NCBI GenBank assembly: GCA_934276485.1
Contig: CAKQTE010000110.1
Location: 1-24,817 of the forward strand
Direction: 5' to 3'
Source of the DNA: an uncultured Spirochaetales bacterium
Lineage (GTDB): Bacteria > Spirochaetota > Spirochaetia > Sphaerochaetales > Sphaerochaetaceae
DNA: 24,817 nucleotides
Made by a program: the position numbers and the translations under genes. Below, piece by piece: positions 1 through 7,386 of this stretch; positions within the stretch are counted from its first letter, which is position 1; each line of letters begins with the position of its first letter. The notes below the pieces were generated by a model. The model ran no database searches. It saw only the letters and a program-made list of their open reading frames with translations, and had not been told where the DNA came from.

Positions 1-132
1 AAATGTGCTGTTATCCATCCCGAGGCCTCCTTCGGATAATTCTATCCTCAGGAGCTAACCGAGGCAAGCCTCGGGGTATTCAACCCTTCACATGCTGGCT
101 GCTCGTATCGCCAGCATTGTGAATAAAATCAC
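1..132 (-). mobile_element. Probable 5' end of a group II intron (body runs off the left edge)
   Basis: Read on the minus strand, this stretch starts with GTGAT and folds into a dense series of hairpins. An ATGCTGGC/GCCAGCAT stem lies at about 101-126, and CCGAGG-loop-CCTCGG at about 60-75. An arm pair at about 23-55 is split by a GA/GA internal mismatch that makes sheared G-A pairs only on the minus strand, so the RNA is probably minus-strand. The GTG-type start, the ACGAGC element and the compact folding resemble domain I of chloroplast-like bacterial group II introns, from memory and without alignment. An intron 3' end in the same orientation sits at the other end of the window. An IS200/IS605-type element end is the main alternative. 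Confidence 0.45.
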
Positions 133-206
133 TATTTGTGATGTACTTGTCAGTCAAGGTATTAAGTGTCATTAGATGAGGTTTTTCATTCATTGTTTGT
201 AGCATG

Positions 207-240
207 TGAAAATTCATTATTGAATATTCATGAATTTTCA
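207..240 (+). promoter_or_regulatory. 11-bp perfect inverted repeat, candidate operator of the methyltransferase operon
   Basis: TGAAAATTCAT (207-217) and its exact complement ATGAATTTTCA (230-240) are separated by 12 bases that themselves contain a small palindrome. The repeat overlaps the -35 element and most of the spacer of the promoter at 220-248. A protein bound here should block transcription. The obvious candidate is the ribbon-helix-helix protein encoded last in the operon, since such proteins commonly autorepress; that link is inference. Confidence 0.6.
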
Positions 241-248
241 AGGATAAT
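220..248 (+). promoter_or_regulatory. Sigma70-type promoter of the methyltransferase-helicase-nuclease operon
   Basis: TTGAAT (220-225) and GATAAT (243-248) are spaced by 17 bp, placing a transcript start near 255 and a short leader before the ATG at 280. A purine-rich AAGGAA sits 6 bases before that ATG. TAAAAT at 249-254 is an overlapping alternative -10. Confidence 0.5.
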
Positions 249-279
249 TAAAATAATTTACTAAAAAAAAGGAAACAAC

Positions 280-2943
280 ATGGCAAGCAAGACAATAAAC
301 ATTGATGACATCGAATATCTTCTTACAGACGCCATCACGGGCTTAAAGGAAGACTTTTTAAAGAACTTTATGGAAGCGTATTCATTCCCTAAAGCTACAT
401 ACAAGAAATTAATCACAACAGGCCCAGATGAAGATGGTTATTATTCTGTAAAGCAAAAGATGCTTTATAAGGAAGTGGCTGAAAACGCTAATATGGAGCA
501 AGCTTATTTTGACGCAATACAGCATGCTCAGAGCAATCGCAATAAAGAACGTTTTGTTATCGTTAACAACTTTGATAAGTTCATGGCGCAAGATACTGCA
601 TCAGGTAAGGGTATTGAGGTTCCTTTTGATGAACTAGCTGATAGCTACGAGTTCTTCCTCCCATGGACTGGGCGTGAAATCACAGAAACCTTAGTTGAGA
701 ACCCTGCTGATGTAAAAGCAGCAGCTAAAATGAGGTACCTGTTCGAGTCTATCATCAAAGATAACGAGAAAATGGATACTCAAGCTTTAAACGTATTCTT
801 GACACGTATCCTTTTCTGTTACTTTGCTGATGATACAGGTATTTTCCCTAATAAGAACCAATTCATTGATTCAGTAATCAACAACACCAATGAAGATGGA
901 GAAGACTTAGGAGAATATCTAACAAACCTTTTCTCAGTACTCGATATACCAGAAAACAAGCGTGTTGATATTCATCCTTGTTATAAACATTTTCCATATG
1001 TAAACGGAGGTCTTTTTAGAGATCACTACCCTGCACCTCGCTTTACAAAAGCATCAAGAAAAAAACTTATTGAAGGTGGAACATTAGATTGGTCAGCAAT
1101 CAATCCTGATATCTTTGGCTCTATGTTCCAAGCTGTCATTGATCCAGAACAACGCAGACACCTTGGTCAGCACTATACAAGTGTTACTAATATCATGAAA
1201 GTTTTAAACCCTCTCTTTCTTGATGATTTGAATGCAGAACTTGATAAGATAGCAGAACAACCATGTTCTGTAGACAGAGATAAAAAGCTCAATGCTTTTA
1301 GAAATAAGCTATCAAAAATCAAGGTATTTGATCCTGCGTGCGGATCAGGGAATTTCCTTATTATCGCCTATAAAGAATTATGCCATTTAGAAATGAAAGC
1401 ACTAGGGCTCTATTATGATAGCCAGCTACCATTTTTAAGCATTCAATTGGACCATTTCTATGGTATTGAGATAGACGACTTTCCTTGTGAAGTTACACGC
1501 CTAGCGCTTTGGCTTGTACAACACCAAATCAACTTAGAGTGCTATGAAAAGTTTGGTAATTGTAACCCTACTTTGCCTTTGACTTCATCGGGAAATATTG
1601 TATGTGGTAATGCTCTTAGATTAGATTGGAATGAAGTTTGCCCCGTTAATGATAATACAATTTTATATATATGCGGTAATCCTCCATATCAAGGTGGACA
1701 AACTTGTACTGCTACTCAAAAAAATGAAATTAAAATGCTTTTTATAGAAAGTAACAAAACAGGTTTTTTAGATTATGTATGTGGTTGGTTTATAAAAGCA
1801 GCAAGATTTATAAATAAGCACCCTCAAATCCGTAGTGCATTCGTTACAACAAATTCTATTTGTCAAGGTGTACAGGTTGGATTTTTTTGGCCTTGGATTT
1901 GGAAAGAAAACATAGAAATAGCATTTTGTGTACAATCATTTAAATGGAAAAATAATGCAAAAGATAATGCTGGTGTTACTGTAATGATAGTTGGCCTAGG
2001 ATACAAAAATACTATAACAAATAATAAAATTATTTATAGTGAAATAACTATAAATGCTCAGCATATAAGCCCTTATGGTATTGTTGGATCAGATTGTTTT
2101 GTTACTCCTCGTAGAAATCCTTTTTTTCAAATACCTCAATGTGATGTTGGCTGTCTGTTTGGGGATGGAGGTAATTTGATTTTATCAACAGCCCAAAAAG
2201 AACAATTTATCAGTTCAAATTCTGATTCAAAAAAGTTTATAAGAAAACTTATAGGTTCTGAAGAATTTATAAAGAATAAAGAGAGATGGTGTTTATGGAT
2301 TTCTGATGAAGAATTAAAAGAAGCACAGAATATTGACGAAATTAATACAAGGCTTATTTGCTGCAAAAAGTTTAGGGAAAATGGAGGGTCAGAGGTATTC
2401 AAAATTCGCGAAAGATATTGGCAACCTAGAGAATTTCCAAACATATCTAAATCCGCAATAATTTTACCTTTAACATCTTCTGAAAGAAGAAAATACATTC
2501 CTATTGGTTATTGCGAACCTAATGTTGTTGTGACAAATCTAGCTTATGCAATATACAATGCTCCTCTTTGGCTGTTCTCAATCCTAACTTCAAATATGCA
2601 TATGACTTGGGTTAAAACGGTTGGAGGCAGATTAAAAACCGATTATAGATATTCAAATACTCTTTGTTATAATACATTTCCTTTTCCTACTCTAACGGAT
2701 AAACAAAAAGCTTTACTTGAAGATTCTGCAATGGCAATTATTGAAGCAAGAGAAAATCATTATGATTGCTCTTTAGCGCAGCTTTATAATCTTGAATCCA
2801 TGCCAGACGATCTTAAAGCAGCACATGATGCTAATGATTTATTAGTAGACAGCCTTTATTCAAAGAGGGGCTTTAAAAACGATGAAGAGCGTTTAGCAGA
2901 ATTATTTAGGCGCTATGAAATTTTGTCAAAGGAGAATAACTAA
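280..2943 (+). CDS. MmeI/YeeA-like adenine-specific DNA methyltransferase with degenerate N-terminal nuclease
   Basis: An 887-residue, probably cytoplasmic enzyme that should transfer a methyl group from S-adenosylmethionine to adenine N6 in DNA. Motif I DPACGSG is at residues 351-357 and catalytic NPPY at 467-470, the gamma-class order. About 500-790 is the probable target-recognition domain, followed by a helical C-terminus. Layout matches MmeI-type single-chain restriction-modification enzymes (around 900 residues). MmeI itself uses a D-x9-ExK nuclease; the equivalent stretch here (about 50-77, just before FVIVNNFDKF) reads LYKEVAEN with no ExK, so cleavage by this chain is doubtful. The stop overlaps the helicase start (TAATG), so the two are translationally coupled. 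The second half is much more AT-rich than the first. Family assignment is confident; methyltransferase without nuclease is inference. Confidence 0.88.
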   Translation: MASKTINIDDIEYLLTDAITGLKEDFLKNFMEAYSFPKATYKKLITTGPDEDGYYSVKQKMLYKEVAENANMEQAYFDAIQHAQSNRNKERFVIVNNFDKFMAQDTASGKGIEVPFDELADSYEFFLPWTGREITETLVENPADVKAAAKMRYLFESIIKDNEKMDTQALNVFLTRILFCYFADDTGIFPNKNQFIDSVINNTNEDGEDLGEYLTNLFSVLDIPENKRVDIHPCYKHFPYVNGGLFRDHYPAPRFTKASRKKLIEGGTLDWSAINPDIFGSMFQAVIDPEQRRHLGQHYTSVTNIMKVLNPLFLDDLNAELDKIAEQPCSVDRDKKLNAFRNKLSKIKVFDPACGSGNFLIIAYKELCHLEMKALGLYYDSQLPFLSIQLDHFYGIEIDDFPCEVTRLALWLVQHQINLECYEKFGNCNPTLPLTSSGNIVCGNALRLDWNEVCPVNDNTILYICGNPPYQGGQTCTATQKNEIKMLFIESNKTGFLDYVCGWFIKAARFINKHPQIRSAFVTTNSICQGVQVGFFWPWIWKENIEIAFCVQSFKWKNNAKDNAGVTVMIVGLGYKNTITNNKIIYSEITINAQHISPYGIVGSDCFVTPRRNPFFQIPQCDVGCLFGDGGNLILSTAQKEQFISSNSDSKKFIRKLIGSEEFIKNKERWCLWISDEELKEAQNIDEINTRLICCKKFRENGGSEVFKIRERYWQPREFPNISKSAIILPLTSSERRKYIPIGYCEPNVVVTNLAYAIYNAPLWLFSILTSNMHMTWVKTVGGRLKTDYRYSNTLCYNTFPFPTLTDKQKALLEDSAMAIIEARENHYDCSLAQLYNLESMPDDLKAAHDANDLLVDSLYSKRGFKNDEERLAELFRRYEILSKENN

Positions 2944-4886
2944 TGCCAGAAATTGCTCACATAACATATGAACATAATAATTCTATTCCAGAGTATGATA
3001 ACCTTGGCATGAGACTTATGCAGCGTAAAGCTTATGAGAGAAGAAATGAACAATATATTCTTCTCAAAGCACCTCCTGCATCTGGCAAATCACGTGCATG
3101 TATGTACATTGCATTAGATAAGCTCCACTTTCAAGGACTCAAAAAAGTAATCATAGCAGTACCAGAGAAAACCATCGCTTCATCATTTAAGGATACAGAT
3201 TTACGTACTGGTGGGTTCTTTACTGATTGGAGTGTAGACAAAAGATACAACCTCTGTATCGGAGGTTCTGACTCTAGTAAAGTTGCAAAAGTTCGTGCTT
3301 TCTTAAAAGATCCTGGAGCACAAATATTACTTTGTACCCACGCAACTTTAAGATTTGCTTATGACGACCTTAAGAATGATATGGCTTTTAATGACTGCTT
3401 CCTTTGTATTGATGAATTTCACCACACATCAGCAGATGTAGATAACAGCAGACTCGGAAACCTTATCGCTAATATCTACAACAACTCTACAGCGCATATT
3501 TTAGCAATGACAGGTTCTTACTTCCGTGGTAATGGAGTTGCCGTTCTAGATCCAGAAGTTGAAGGAGGCTTTACAAGTGTTACCTACACCTACTACGAGC
3601 AGCTTTCATCTTATAAGTATTTGAATACTATCAACCTATCCTATGACTTCTATGCAGGTACTTATTTTGATGTACTTAAGAAGGATCTTAATTTAAACAA
3701 AAAAGCAATCATCCATATTCCTAACATAAACTCAAGAGAGTCTACAAAGGCTAAATATAACGAAGTTGATACCATCCTTGATATTATTGGTGATGTCGAG
3801 GAACAAGAAGAGGAAACAGGTGTTTATCTAGTACGTACAAAAGAAGGAAGATTACTTAGAGTCGTTGATTTGGTTGAAGATGATCCAAAAGAAAGAGCCA
3901 AGAGAGAAAAGTATGTAAGAGAAAACGCAGATAAACATGATGCCCTTGATATCATTATTGCTCTTAACCTTGCTAAAGAAGGTTTTGACTGGCCTGCTTG
4001 TGAGCACATGCTCACAGTTGGTTATCGTGGTTCCTTAACTGAAATCGTTCAAATTATCGGTCGCTGTACCCGTGACTATCCTGGCAAAACAGAAGCTACC
4101 TTTACAAATATCATTGCAGAGCCAGACTCTACTGCTACAGAAACTGCCGAAGCAGTAAATAACCTACTTAAAGCTGTAACTGCATCACTCTTAATGGAAC
4201 AGGTATTAGCTCCTAAATGGGATTTCAAAACCAAAATGCCTAAGTTGCAACTCTTAAAACCTGAAACAGAGAAGGCTCAAAAAATCATCGATAATGAAAT
4301 GTCTGATCTCATTGCTTCTATTATGACCAACCCAGAAGTACAAAAGGTCATGATGAAAAAGAACTCAGCAAGGCTGATCAATAAAGGACTTGTTCCAAAG
4401 ATTCTTATTGAAAAATATTCTGGTCTTTCTGCAACAGATAGAGAAGCCATCAGACAAGAAGTTGTTTCTCAACTTGTTATTGGTTCTGCTAAGACTGATG
4501 ATGATGATAACAAACAAGGACCTAATAGTGCTCCACTAGATAAACGCCTTTTGAAATTTGCAGATGGTTTGATTGTTGATATCAGAGAACTTGATATTAA
4601 CCTAATCGACTCTATTAATCCTTTTGAAAAGGCTTATCAGATTATTGCTAAATCCATTGATAAAGAAACACTAGCAACCATCAAAGATGCTATAGATAAG
4701 CAAATGCACCGTCTGCCTGATTTTACAGAGAATGACATAAAAATCTATTGGCCTCAGATTATTGCTTTCAACGAAGAAAATGGTCGAATTCCAGACAGGC
4801 TTTCTGAAGACCCTTATGAGGCTCGCTTGGGAGAAGTCTTGGTATTCCTTGCTAGAGAAAAGGAGCGAATGAACAATGCTAAATAA
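2943..4886 (+). CDS. DEAD/DEAH-box (SF2) helicase of the methyltransferase cassette
   Basis: A 647-residue ATP-dependent nucleic-acid helicase or translocase. Walker A APPASGKS is at residues 43-50, Walker B DEFHH at 157-161, motif III MTGS at 189-192, and motif VI QIIGRCTRD at about 370-378. These are the conserved SF2 motifs in order across two RecA-like lobes. The last 45 residues form a helical segment (605-641, with ENGRIP and EARLGEVL) resembling the N-terminus of the next protein. It lies between a methyltransferase and a nuclease, overlapping both (ATG within TAATG upstream, 11 bases downstream), so it probably supplies the motor for a DNA-targeting complex. It does not look like HsdR or Res: no nuclease domain is fused to it. 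Exact substrate is unknown. Confidence 0.88.
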   Translation: MPEIAHITYEHNNSIPEYDNLGMRLMQRKAYERRNEQYILLKAPPASGKSRACMYIALDKLHFQGLKKVIIAVPEKTIASSFKDTDLRTGGFFTDWSVDKRYNLCIGGSDSSKVAKVRAFLKDPGAQILLCTHATLRFAYDDLKNDMAFNDCFLCIDEFHHTSADVDNSRLGNLIANIYNNSTAHILAMTGSYFRGNGVAVLDPEVEGGFTSVTYTYYEQLSSYKYLNTINLSYDFYAGTYFDVLKKDLNLNKKAIIHIPNINSRESTKAKYNEVDTILDIIGDVEEQEEETGVYLVRTKEGRLLRVVDLVEDDPKERAKREKYVRENADKHDALDIIIALNLAKEGFDWPACEHMLTVGYRGSLTEIVQIIGRCTRDYPGKTEATFTNIIAEPDSTATETAEAVNNLLKAVTASLLMEQVLAPKWDFKTKMPKLQLLKPETEKAQKIIDNEMSDLIASIMTNPEVQKVMMKKNSARLINKGLVPKILIEKYSGLSATDREAIRQEVVSQLVIGSAKTDDDDNKQGPNSAPLDKRLLKFADGLIVDIRELDINLIDSINPFEKAYQIIAKSIDKETLATIKDAIDKQMHRLPDFTENDIKIYWPQIIAFNEENGRIPDRLSEDPYEARLGEVLVFLAREKERMNNAK

Positions 4887-6009
4887 AGATTTTTTAGATA
4901 GCATCTTTGCTTCTGACACTTCAGGTCTGATTGACAAGGCTCCTTCTATTACCAAATCAGAACCTAAAGTTGAATATGACATCGCTAGCCAAAAAGAAAG
5001 AGAAGTCCATGACTGGATTAAAGAGCATGGAAGAGAACCTTCTGAGAAATCACATGACATATCGGAAAAGATGTTAGCTAAACGGCTGAAAGCTATGAAG
5101 AAAGCTAAAGAGCCAGAGATTGATAACAATCCTCTTAATTCACCTTTACTAGATGATATGTTGAATAAATTAAATAGAAATCAATCGATTTATGATTTTT
5201 CAAACTCTTTGCTAACCAAGTCTAGTGATAAGCCTAAAAATCGCAATGTCAATGATTTTATAGCAAAGCGCACAGCAATGAAGGATTTTTATCAGTATGA
5301 GCCAATGTTTTTGAAGGTTCAGAGGGAAATAGATTCAAAAATTAGACAGATTATACCTTTTACAGCAACAACACTCAATGTCGGGAATTTCTATATTGCA
5401 GGAGGTTTGCTTTGCTATATAGATAAGATCTATGAAGAAGAACGTACATCGTTTGGAAGAGTTGATAAAAGAATTCATGTTATTTTTGCTAATGGCACAG
5501 AAAGCAATATGCTCTTTGCAACTTTTCAAAAGATTATGTCTACTGAATTCGGTCGTATTGTAACAGTACCTCAAGACACAAATTTTGAATTTGGTAAAGA
5601 AGATGTGCAGACAGGTATTATATATATCTTGCGCTCTGCTTCTAACAATGAGGTTGTAACACAATTTGGAAAGGAACTATATAAGGTCGGTTATACTAGC
5701 ACAACAGTAGAAGATCGCATTAAAAATGCAGCAAATGAACCTACTTACTTATGTGCCCCTGTTGTAATCATGGAAAAATGGACATGCCAAAATCTCAATG
5801 CTAAAGCCTTAGAAACCTTTTTGCATAAGTTCTTCGCAAAAGAACAAAAGCATATAAAAGTATTCCATAAAGGTAAGTATCAAACAGCAACCGAATGGTA
5901 TCACGTTCCATTAGAAGTTTTAGAGAAAACAGTGCCTCTTATCATTTGTGGGGATATTGTGAATTATCAATACGACTCTGTAAACAGAGATATAGTGAGG
6001 GTAAAATAA
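4876..6009 (+). CDS. GIY-YIG nuclease (T5orf172/MUG113-like) of the methyltransferase cassette
   Basis: A 377-residue protein with a C-terminal GIY-YIG endonuclease fold at about 245-350. The GIY strand is GIIYIL (247-252) and the YIG strand YKVGY (269-273). The catalytic arginine is R281 (VEDRI) and the metal-binding glutamate E313 (ALETFLHKFF), so the active site looks intact. Residues 1-125 are charged and probably flexible, with a helical segment at 41-79 (HGREP, SEKMLAKRL) similar to the helicase C-terminus. The middle (about 130-240) ends in a beta-rich region containing FANGTESNML. It starts 11 bases inside the helicase gene and ends sharing TAATG with the next gene. Likely role is the DNA-cutting subunit that the methyltransferase chain has lost; this is inferred from context. 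Confidence 0.82.
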   Translation: MLNKDFLDSIFASDTSGLIDKAPSITKSEPKVEYDIASQKEREVHDWIKEHGREPSEKSHDISEKMLAKRLKAMKKAKEPEIDNNPLNSPLLDDMLNKLNRNQSIYDFSNSLLTKSSDKPKNRNVNDFIAKRTAMKDFYQYEPMFLKVQREIDSKIRQIIPFTATTLNVGNFYIAGGLLCYIDKIYEEERTSFGRVDKRIHVIFANGTESNMLFATFQKIMSTEFGRIVTVPQDTNFEFGKEDVQTGIIYILRSASNNEVVTQFGKELYKVGYTSTTVEDRIKNAANEPTYLCAPVVIMEKWTCQNLNAKALETFLHKFFAKEQKHIKVFHKGKYQTATEWYHVPLEVLEKTVPLIICGDIVNYQYDSVNRDIVRVK

Positions 6010-6182
6010 TGGCTAGAGCGAAGAGAGATAACACATGGAAAAATTTGAGCATCCAAATCGATGAAAATCTTTATAACCGCCTTAAAAAAGAAGCGGAAAC
6101 AGAATCTCGTACTTTAACAGCAACAGTTGAACTCATCTTGCGGAACTACTTCACAAACAAAGATAAAACAAATAAATTTTAA
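6009..6182 (+). CDS. Small ribbon-helix-helix (CopG/Arc-like) DNA-binding protein
   Basis: A 57-residue protein. It has a basic N-terminus, a beta-strand NLSIQID (about 12-18) and two helices (about 19-31 and 35-48), the canonical ribbon-helix-helix pattern. The ATG at 6009 overlaps the nuclease stop as TAATG. A longer in-frame reading upstream to 5895 only overlaps the nuclease gene and has no support. No toxin partner lies beside it, so it is more likely the operon's autorepressor than an antitoxin. The inverted repeat at 207-240 is its likely target (inference). Confidence 0.75.
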   Translation: MARAKRDNTWKNLSIQIDENLYNRLKKEAETESRTLTATVELILRNYFTNKDKTNKF

Positions 6183-6198
6183 TTTTATTAGGAACTAA

Positions 6199-6217
6199 TG
6201 GGCCCAAAAAGGGCCCA
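6199..6217. terminator. GC-rich hairpin between convergent operon ends
   Basis: TGGGCCC (6199-6205) pairs with GGGCCCA (6211-6217) around an AAAAA loop, between the end of the plus-strand cassette (6182) and the end of the minus-strand GMP synthase gene (6266). Neither side has a good T-run, so termination is plausible but not certain. A second AT-only hairpin (6240-6247 with 6255-6262) lies just downstream of the GMP synthase stop. Confidence 0.45.
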
Positions 6218-6265
6218 CTTACCTGTTATATAAGCACTTAATTTATTATCTTACAATAAATTGAT

Positions 6266-7246
6266 TTACTCCCACTCAATGGTTCCTACTGGTTTTGGTG
6301 TCATGTCATAAACAACACGGTTAACACCCTTAACTTCATTTAGGATTCTATCTGTAATATGCTGCAATAGTTCAAATGGAACATTCTCCACAGTAGCTGT
6401 CATAGCATCAACAGTATTTACTGCTCTGATAATTACAGGGTACTCATAGGATCTCTGATCGTTACGAACACCAACAGACTTGAAATCTGGAACAGCTGTG
6501 AAATACTGCCAAACCTTTCCTTCTAGACCATTCTTTGCAAACTCCTCTCTTAGGATTGCATCAGACTCCCTTACACACTCAAGTCTATCACGAGTGATCG
6601 CACCAAGACATCTTACGCCAAGACCTGGGCCTGGGAATGGTTGACGATATACCATACCATCAGGAAGTCCTAGAGCCTTACCCACTACTCTAACTTCATC
6701 CTTATATAGAATGCGCAATGGCTCAACAAGCTCAAACTTCAAATCTTCAGGTAGTCCACCAACATTGTGATGAGCCTTTACAGAACCACTTTCAAGGATA
6801 TCTGGATAGATGGTTCCCTGTGCAAGGAATTCAATACCTTCAAGCTTTCTAGCTTCTTCCTCGAATACACGAATGAACTCAGCTCCAATGATCTTTCTCT
6901 TTTTCTCTGGCTCTGCTACTCCAACAAGCTTATCCAAGAAACGATCCACTGCATCAACATAGATGAGATTTGCATTCATCTCATTCTTGAATACCTGTAC
7001 AACCTGTTCAGGCTCACCCTTTCTAAGTAGACCATGGTTTACATGAACACATACAAGGTTCTTGCCAATTGCCTTGATCAGCAATGCCGCAACAACAGAA
7101 GAGTCTACTCCACCAGAAAGAGCAAGAAGAACCTTCTTGTCTCCTACTTGAGCTTTGACTTTTTCAATCTCTTTCTCAATAAAGGCATTTGCTAATTCAG
7201 AATTCGTGATTCTAACCATATCATCTGGACGCTTATTGTCGCTCAT
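6266..7246 (-). CDS. guaA: GMP synthase ATP-pyrophosphatase subunit without the glutaminase domain (GuaAb-like)
   Basis: A 326-residue protein that adenylates XMP and aminates it to GMP. The PP-loop SGGVDSS is at residues 44-50, followed by the family block HHNVGGLPED, then RQPFPGPGLGVR, and it ends in the canonical TPKPVGTIEWE. This is the full ATP-pyrophosphatase and dimerisation half of bacterial GuaA (about 510-525 residues). The class-I glutamine amidotransferase half is missing and is not encoded in the adjoining 140 bases or the next gene. The start at 7246 is preceded by GGAGG five bases upstream; a TTG 39 bases further up has no such site. Either a separate glutaminase subunit exists elsewhere, as in archaea, or the enzyme uses free ammonia. 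Confidence 0.9.
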   Translation of the reverse strand: MSDNKRPDDMVRITNSELANAFIEKEIEKVKAQVGDKKVLLALSGGVDSSVVAALLIKAIGKNLVCVHVNHGLLRKGEPEQVVQVFKNEMNANLIYVDAVDRFLDKLVGVAEPEKKRKIIGAEFIRVFEEEARKLEGIEFLAQGTIYPDILESGSVKAHHNVGGLPEDLKFELVEPLRILYKDEVRVVGKALGLPDGMVYRQPFPGPGLGVRCLGAITRDRLECVRESDAILREEFAKNGLEGKVWQYFTAVPDFKSVGVRNDQRSYEYPVIIRAVNTVDAMTATVENVPFELLQHITDRILNEVKGVNRVVYDMTPKPVGTIEWE

Positions 7247-7300
7247 AGTTTCCTCCGCTATATGCGTGATTTTATATTGAAACAAAGCTTAAATTAAATA

Positions 7301-7350
7301 GGCATAACGAAAAAAAACAAGCTTATTTCATCTTTTTTTCTGAATATGCC
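7301..7350. repeat. Two-part inverted repeat upstream of the GMP synthase gene
   Basis: GGCATA (7301-7306) mirrors TATGCC (7345-7350), and inside them an A-run (7309-7316) mirrors a T-run (7333-7340). It lies in the 140-base gap between the ATPase stop and the GMP synthase start. It could be a terminator for the ATPase transcript or a regulatory leader element. I saw no purine riboswitch core here. Confidence 0.3.
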
Positions 7351-7386
7351 TTACCTATCCGCAAAAACTTAGATTCCCGCATTGCC

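Noticed and set aside
1..132. IS200/IS605 element right end or TnpB guide RNA
   Set aside because: The hairpins would allow it, but the minus-strand GTG start and the intron 3' end at the other window edge fit a group II intron better. Kept as an alternative.
5895..6008. Upstream extension of the ribbon-helix-helix protein
   Set aside because: It is out of frame with, and inside, the GIY-YIG nuclease gene. The ATG at 6009 overlaps the stop codon as in the other junctions of the operon.
7247..7386. Purine riboswitch upstream of the GMP synthase gene
   Set aside because: The inverted repeat at 7301-7350 does not show the three-way junction core sequences of purine riboswitches.
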